Below, piece after piece: positions 7,101-11,475 of a stretch of DNA of 11,475 nt (its first letter is position 1; every line of letters starts with the position of its first letter). The stretch comes from an uncultured Saprospirales bacterium (GTDB taxonomy: Bacteria; Bacteroidota; Bacteroidia; Chitinophagales; Saprospiraceae). The stretch spans positions 1 through 11,475 of the forward strand of contig CALAZP010000019.1 in the NCBI GenBank assembly GCA_937926355.1, given 5' to 3'. The notes beneath the pieces are model-generated. The model was not told the origin of the DNA. It saw only the letters and a program-made list of their open reading frames with translations, and did not search any database. The translations under genes were made by a program, and so were the position numbers.

Positions 7101-8134
7101 TATATTTTGGTTGAAACCATCTCAATAATGGCTTTCCACAAGTTGAAAATGAAAAGCGCCCGATTGCCTTTAGAATCCTGTTCTAACTCCTCTATTTTTT
7201 CCACTACATAAAATTTAAGCATTTTACTTTTTTTTCCAAACAAATCCCTTTTATGAAATTCGAAAAAACAATCTTGAAAAACCTCTAAATCCCGATATCC
7301 ATTTGAAGGCAATTTCCCCCATTGAGGTGAACTTAATTTGCCATCTACACCTCCACGCCATTTAACCCTAACTTTATATCCATAAGGGACAGCAAATTGA
7401 CCTTCAAATCCATCTGGACTGCGAATAGGTATAAATTGATCGAGTTCCTCTTCGAAAATTGATACCTCAACTAATAACTCTTCTTCCGGAATGTATTTTA
7501 AAAACAAGTTCCTGGCCACTCTCCCCTTTCTATTCCTAGCTTCCAACGTATAAACGGTATCGTCCGATATACTTATGGCCACTGATCCAGATGCCTCCAC
7601 TTCTCCAATATTAGGCTCAATTTTTACATAATCCCCGTTTACAACCTGCCAATTAAGGTGAGAAATTTGGTTTTTACTTAAGATATCCCTATCGGACCAA
7701 AAATCAATTTCAATGTCCATTTCACTTGGTAAAAGAGGTGCCGCTGAAAAAGAAACCCTTCTAAATATCTTCTTGTATTGGGCAATTACCTTATTGGAAT
7801 CGTCACAGGAAACAGGAGAGGAAATAAGTAAAATGGATTTATCTAGAATTGCTAAAGGAAATTCTTCTTGCTCAAAAGTAATTCGATATACCAAAGCACC
7901 TTGGTTTGCTAGCCTAAGTAAACTATTCGTTTCCTCTATCGATAATTTTTCAGAAGGCCGTGAATAAAATATTAATTCCATTGACCTTCTATCTTTAAGC
8001 ATACGATTAAGTACTTCGAATAAAATAATAACCGACTCAATACTTACAATTAGTTGCAAGTGATATCGTCCATGCGAATAAATCTCATGCTCTAATTCTT
8101 CATAAAAATCATTTCCAAGAGAAGTTACCCTCAT
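7100..8134 (-). CDS. Protein with degenerate PLD-like half domain and Ig-like domains, first gene of leftward operon
   Basis: This 344-residue protein has no signal peptide or membrane helix and should be cytoplasmic. Residues 24-106 alternate strands and helices as in one half of a phospholipase D fold (strand HLQLIVSI, helix VIILFEVLNRML, strand MELIFYSR, helix with LLRLANQGA, strand LVYRITF, final strands FPLAILDKSILLIS). Where HKD enzymes have HxK(x4)D this sequence would have E91, P93 and D98, so catalysis is unlikely. Residues about 157-214 resemble the bacterial Ig-like repeat (LNWQVVNGDYVKIEP, IGEVEASGS, VYTLEARNRKG). About 222-312 look like a second, related beta domain. It leads the four-gene operon, sharing one base with the DUF4407 gene, and lies divergent to the nSTAND gene. 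An adaptor or scaffold role is a guess. The PLD assignment is tentative and the Ig-like one is better. Confidence 0.75.
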   Translation of the reverse strand: MRVTSLGNDFYEELEHEIYSHGRYHLQLIVSIESVIILFEVLNRMLKDRRSMELIFYSRPSEKLSIEETNSLLRLANQGALVYRITFEQEEFPLAILDKSILLISSPVSCDDSNKVIAQYKKIFRRVSFSAAPLLPSEMDIEIDFWSDRDILSKNQISHLNWQVVNGDYVKIEPNIGEVEASGSVAISISDDTVYTLEARNRKGRVARNLFLKYIPEEELLVEVSIFEEELDQFIPIRSPDGFEGQFAVPYGYKVRVKWRGGVDGKLSSPQWGKLPSNGYRDLEVFQDCFFEFHKRDLFGKKSKMLKFYVVEKIEELEQDSKGNRALFIFNLWKAIIEMVSTKI

Positions 8135-8260
8135 TGATCTGAAACTATTTAACTTCCCTAAAATTAATAAGAATCAAGCTAACTAGGTTTTAATCGGCAC
8201 TCTAAATATATATTAAAGCTATAATGTGTATCTTTAGTCTGTTATTGTAGACCTATAATT
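8135..8260. promoter_or_regulatory. Divergent promoter region for the two-armed locus
   Basis: These 126 bp separate the starts of the leftward four-gene operon and the rightward nSTAND gene, so both promoters should lie here. Near-matches to the Bacteroidota -7 box TAnnTTTG occur in both directions, each with A in place of the final G: TATCTTTA at 8229-8236 on the plus strand and TAATTTTA on the minus strand (8166-8159). I do not see a well-spaced -33 TTTG for either, so exact start sites are uncertain. A shared region would allow joint regulation of both arms. Confidence 0.45.
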
Positions 8261-11200
8261 ATGGAAAATCCATCCAAAACGAAAAAAAATCCTTTCATAG
8301 GCTTGAGGCCTTACCAAACCAAAGAAAAGGATTTGTTTTTCGGAAGAGAACGGCAGGTATATGATTTGTTAACCTTGCTTCAATCCAATAGAATTATAGC
8401 TTTATTGGGGCCTTCAGGTAGTGGTAAAACCTCTTTAATTAATGCTGGACTTATACCGGAAATTGTTGCTGGACAAAATGGATTGGTTGGAAAAGATTGG
8501 GTTTATTCCATTTTTAGACCTGGATCTAACCCTTTAGCTAATTTTTCTTTAGCTATCGCCAAAAATAATCTCCTTAATCCATCTGCTCAAACACCTGCAG
8601 ATGAAGCATTAAAACTTGAAAATGCGCTACGCACTTCCAACAAAAGCTTCACCAATTACTTCAAAGAATCCGAAATAGCTCAAAAGAAAAACTTCCTAAT
8701 CGTAGTAGATCAATTTGAAGATATTTTCAAATACCCGCCAGAAAGAGAGGGTGATATTAATTTATTCATAGACAATTTAATACGAATCGATCATGAGCCC
8801 AACCTTGGGGTCTATGTCATCTTTAGTTTGCGGAGCGAATTCTTGGGCAACTTATTTCCTTTTAGAAGATTGCAAGAGTATCTGAACGAATTTCAATATT
8901 CTATTCCTAGACTTAGACGTGCAGATATTGAAGAAATTTTAAACAAGTCTTCAAAAATTTCATCGTTTACCTTTGACAAAAATACTGTTGATTACCTGCA
9001 TAAAGGGATGGGTAATGACCCTCGCAATACCGCTCACCTACAATACCTTTTATTCAATGCATTAAAAAACAATCAAAATACTTCTTTATCTGAAAGCACC
9101 TTTGAAAATATAGGTGGTTTCTCCATGTGTTTTGCCCATGACTTGAGCGCAAAATATGAGCAACAGTCTGATGGCGACCAAATAATTATAGAAAAATTAA
9201 TCAAAAATATATCCAATATAGATGAAATGGGGTCTTTGAAAAGACCTAAAAAATTTAAAGACATAGTAAGTCTTTGCGAATGCGATGCCACTCAACTTTT
9301 ATCGGCAATAAAATTTTTTAATAACCTTGAACATCAATTCCTTAGTCAAATTCCACCACTGATTTCCGATAATTCGTCTACCAAAAACACTTCCCTATAC
9401 AACGATGATTATATCGACATTAATTATCCAGAATTTTTTAAAGCTTGGGGTTTGTTTCATACATGGACTGAAAAGGAGAGGGAGTCCAAAGAAATGTATC
9501 TACGCTTAGTTGCCGATGCCCAAAGATTTAATACTGAAGCAGCTGGCCTACTCAAACCTCCTGAATTAAATATTTTCCAAAAATGGTATGAGACACAAAA
9601 GCCGTCTGGAATTTGGGCCAATCAATATCACCCTAATTTCCAAGGGGCCATTGGTTTTCTAAATAAAAGTATTCAAGCCTTCGAAGAGGAAGTAAAAGCC
9701 AAAGAATTAGCTCAAAAACATAAGTTAGCAGCTATCAAGAAGAGGTTGGTAATCATCGCTGGATTATCTCTAATAACCATCATCATAGTCTCTGGATTTT
9801 ATATTAAAGCCAACCAAGCAAAAAAAGAAGCAGAAAAACAGCGTGAAAAAGCCCATATGGCACAATTGGCCACCCTTAAACAAATGAATATTGCGCAAGA
9901 AGCTGAAAAAAAGGCTTATGAAGAAAGAAAGCTTGCCATAAAGGCCAAGGAATATGCGGATTCTGAAAAGGAGAAAGCCCTTCAAGCTAAGTTAGAAGAA
10001 GAAAAAGCAAAAACTAATTTAGTTAAATCTTTAGAACAAGAAAAAGCAGCAAAGTCCTTAGCAGAACAAAAACAAAAAGAAGCAGAACGAGCCAATAAGA
10101 TTGCAGAAGCTGCTAAAATCGAAGAAGAACAAGCAAAAAAACTAGCCCTCACTCGTGAAAATTTAGCCAATATTCAAAATGAGTTGTTTGTTCTTGAAAA
10201 TGAACTTAGGGTAACCAATGCCAATGAAGCTCTGATTGAAAAAATAATCACCACTTTTGAGTTTTATAAAACCTATTGTTTCGCCTTGTTTGGCAAACTC
10301 AAACCAAATAATCAACTCCAAAAGTTGTTGTTTGATTTAGATCAAGACATTCAATTCTATAAAAACACTCCACCAGTTATCTCACTTTCCAATGCTGGCC
10401 TTAGAGCCCTTTCCACTTGGGACAGTAGTATTGCTGTTGGCGGAGATGATGAGAATATCTATTTCTATAAAAACGATTTCGTTGAAAAAATAAATATTTC
10501 AAAAAGGGTTAGAGCACTAAGTTATAATAACAACCTGTCTTCTTTAATCGTGGGAACTTTTGATGGAAGCGTATTATTAATCAATCCAGATACAAAAATT
10601 GAGCAATTGCTTTATCGACCAGATAATGGTGGTAATCCAATTAGATTAATCGTAATGAGTGGTGATGGTAAATTCATAGCCTTGGCCAACAAAAACCTAT
10701 ATTTTTTTTCCGAAACTGGAGAAATGACTTACAATATGGAATTCGAAGAAAAATTGACTTGTGGCCTATGGTTAAGTCCTCTAAAGAAGTTTTTAATTGC
10801 ATCTGATAATGGCATATACCTGATTTCCGATAGGAAATCGGAACCAATAAGCCCTGCCGAAATGGTATTTGAAAGTCCTATTTCTGCAATGGCCACCCAT
10901 GCCGACTTAATTGCCCTAGGCTTTAAAAATGGAAATATTAAAGTCTATAAGCCGAGCTCCATTGCACAAGGATTTAATATTGAACAACCAATCATAGAGT
11001 TTATAGACCATCAAACGGAAATCACCCGTCTCCAATTTTCCAAAAATGGGATACTATATAGTAGTGGATTAGATAAAAAAATTCATGCCTATAACATAGA
11101 ATTATCAGCCGGTGAAAACACCGCTAGCTATCTCGTTAAGTTTGAAGCAGGTAAAAATTGGATTTGGGACATTACAGTATCCGAAAAGGAGGAAGTTATT

Positions 11201-11302
11201 GCAGTTGACGAATCAGGGCACTTATATTTTTGGGTAAATAACCCCAATCTTCAAATTCAAAAACTAAATCGTTATTTGAACCAACACTTTAACAGTAGAT
11301 AG
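8261..11302 (+). CDS. nSTAND-type NTPase with membrane helix, coiled coil and C-terminal beta-propeller
   Basis: The 1013-residue product starts with the nSTAND1 signature NPFIGLRPYQTKEKDLFFGRE (about 10-30). Then come Walker A GPSGSGKTS (50-58), Walker B FLIVVDQFEDIF (145-156, D150), a sensor-like SLRSEFLGNLF (189-199) and a conserved RLRRADIEEIL segment (217-227). The NTPase and helical linker run to about 480. A strongly hydrophobic helix (496-514) follows, then an Ala/Lys/Glu-rich coiled coil (about 519-660). Residues about 705-990 form repeated beta blades of WD40-like type (IAVGGDDENIYFYK, LIVGTFDGSVLLI, IALGFKNGNIKVY, LYSSGLDKKIHAY). STAND NTPases are switch proteins in which a repeat domain senses a cue and the NTPase oligomerises; many act in prokaryotic conflict systems. 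If the helix spans the membrane with the NTPase inside, coiled coil and propeller would be periplasmic, but flanking charges do not settle this. A gene 8 nt downstream is probably co-transcribed. Confidence 0.88.
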   Translation: MENPSKTKKNPFIGLRPYQTKEKDLFFGRERQVYDLLTLLQSNRIIALLGPSGSGKTSLINAGLIPEIVAGQNGLVGKDWVYSIFRPGSNPLANFSLAIAKNNLLNPSAQTPADEALKLENALRTSNKSFTNYFKESEIAQKKNFLIVVDQFEDIFKYPPEREGDINLFIDNLIRIDHEPNLGVYVIFSLRSEFLGNLFPFRRLQEYLNEFQYSIPRLRRADIEEILNKSSKISSFTFDKNTVDYLHKGMGNDPRNTAHLQYLLFNALKNNQNTSLSESTFENIGGFSMCFAHDLSAKYEQQSDGDQIIIEKLIKNISNIDEMGSLKRPKKFKDIVSLCECDATQLLSAIKFFNNLEHQFLSQIPPLISDNSSTKNTSLYNDDYIDINYPEFFKAWGLFHTWTEKERESKEMYLRLVADAQRFNTEAAGLLKPPELNIFQKWYETQKPSGIWANQYHPNFQGAIGFLNKSIQAFEEEVKAKELAQKHKLAAIKKRLVIIAGLSLITIIIVSGFYIKANQAKKEAEKQREKAHMAQLATLKQMNIAQEAEKKAYEERKLAIKAKEYADSEKEKALQAKLEEEKAKTNLVKSLEQEKAAKSLAEQKQKEAERANKIAEAAKIEEEQAKKLALTRENLANIQNELFVLENELRVTNANEALIEKIITTFEFYKTYCFALFGKLKPNNQLQKLLFDLDQDIQFYKNTPPVISLSNAGLRALSTWDSSIAVGGDDENIYFYKNDFVEKINISKRVRALSYNNNLSSLIVGTFDGSVLLINPDTKIEQLLYRPDNGGNPIRLIVMSGDGKFIALANKNLYFFSETGEMTYNMEFEEKLTCGLWLSPLKKFLIASDNGIYLISDRKSEPISPAEMVFESPISAMATHADLIALGFKNGNIKVYKPSSIAQGFNIEQPIIEFIDHQTEITRLQFSKNGILYSSGLDKKIHAYNIELSAGENTASYLVKFEAGKNWIWDITVSEKEEVIAVDESGHLYFWVNNPNLQIQKLNRYLNQHFNSR
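9995..10140 (+). repeat. Imperfect intragenic repeat in the coiled-coil coding region
   Basis: A 20-base A/G-rich unit at 9995-10014 (GAAGAAGAAAAAGCAAAAAC) recurs almost unchanged at 10121-10140. Both encode EEE-K/Q-AK heptad-like segments of the nSTAND protein's coiled coil, so the similarity may simply reflect low-complexity Ala/Glu/Lys coding. It could permit slippage or length variation. Confidence 0.45.
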
Positions 11303-11310
11303 ATCAATTC

Positions 11311-11475
11311 ATGCCTTTATTATCTCTTCTAGACACTAATCACTACCTGTTTTTAATAGGCACCAAGGATAATGAGTATAACCAATACTTTTTGAATCAT
11401 ATACCTCAAAAATTAACTATAACCGATACATTAGTTTCTATTGAATCAGATGATTTTTTAACTGCTAAATCCTAT
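11311..11475 (+). CDS. Start of an unrecognised gene downstream of the nSTAND gene, truncated by the window edge
   Basis: An ATG at 11311, 8 nt after the nSTAND stop codon, opens a frame with no stop up to the last base (55 codons visible). It begins MPLLSLLDTNHYLFLIGTKD and continues NQYFLNHIPQKLTITDTLVS. The alternating hydrophobic pattern suggests an alpha/beta fold, but I recognise no family from this fragment. There is no signal peptide. The tight spacing implies co-transcription and perhaps translational coupling with the nSTAND protein. In STAND-based systems an adjacent gene may encode a partner or effector, but nothing here shows that directly. Confidence 0.7.
   Translation, partial: MPLLSLLDTNHYLFLIGTKDNEYNQYFLNHIPQKLTITDTLVSIESDDFLTAKSY

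Noticed and set aside
6646..7128. A 160-codon plus-strand open frame opposite the DUF4407 gene
   Set aside because: It is antisense to a well-supported DUF4407 coding region, has low-complexity Ile/Lys/Asn-rich composition, and matches no family pattern.

Overview
The window looks like AT-rich chromosomal DNA of a Bacteroidota member, most likely a flavobacterium. The grounds are the low GC content, A-rich leaders without Shine-Dalgarno sites, signal peptides ending in FSQ or AQAQ, and typical Bacteroidota families (a Fibrobacter succinogenes major paralogous domain remnant and DUF4407). I see no tRNA, rRNA, CRISPR array, transposase or integrase.

Left part (1-2887) is partly decayed. A secreted-protein gene at 120-670 survives only as its two ends. 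A minus-strand pair follows: an intact family 2 glycosyltransferase (1270-1986) overlapping a class I SAM methyltransferase that is cut by an in-frame amber codon (782-1276). Translation past the amber gives a convincing family C-terminus. Divergent from the glycosyltransferase is a 2-oxoglutarate/Fe(II) oxygenase (2032-2859). It is followed by a perfect 11-bp hairpin lying between convergent transcription units.

Right part (2988-11475) is a compact two-armed locus around a 126-bp divergent intergenic region. The leftward arm has four genes with 1-4 nt overlaps: a protein with a degenerate PLD-like half domain and Ig-like domains (7100-8134), a DUF4407 membrane protein (5985-7100), a secreted protein of unknown function (4822-5988), and a GH18-fold lipoprotein with three C-terminal membrane helices and altered catalytic residues (3107-4825). 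The rightward arm encodes an nSTAND-type NTPase with a membrane helix, a long coiled coil and a C-terminal beta-propeller (8261-11302). Eight bases later an unrecognised gene starts and runs off the window (11311 onward).

My inference is that the two arms form one functional unit: an envelope-spanning, NTP-driven sensing or conflict (defence-like) system. It would pair an intracellular STAND switch with membrane and periplasmic partners, one of them a modified glycan-hydrolase fold. The layout and domain motifs are read from the sequence. The joint function is not shown by it.
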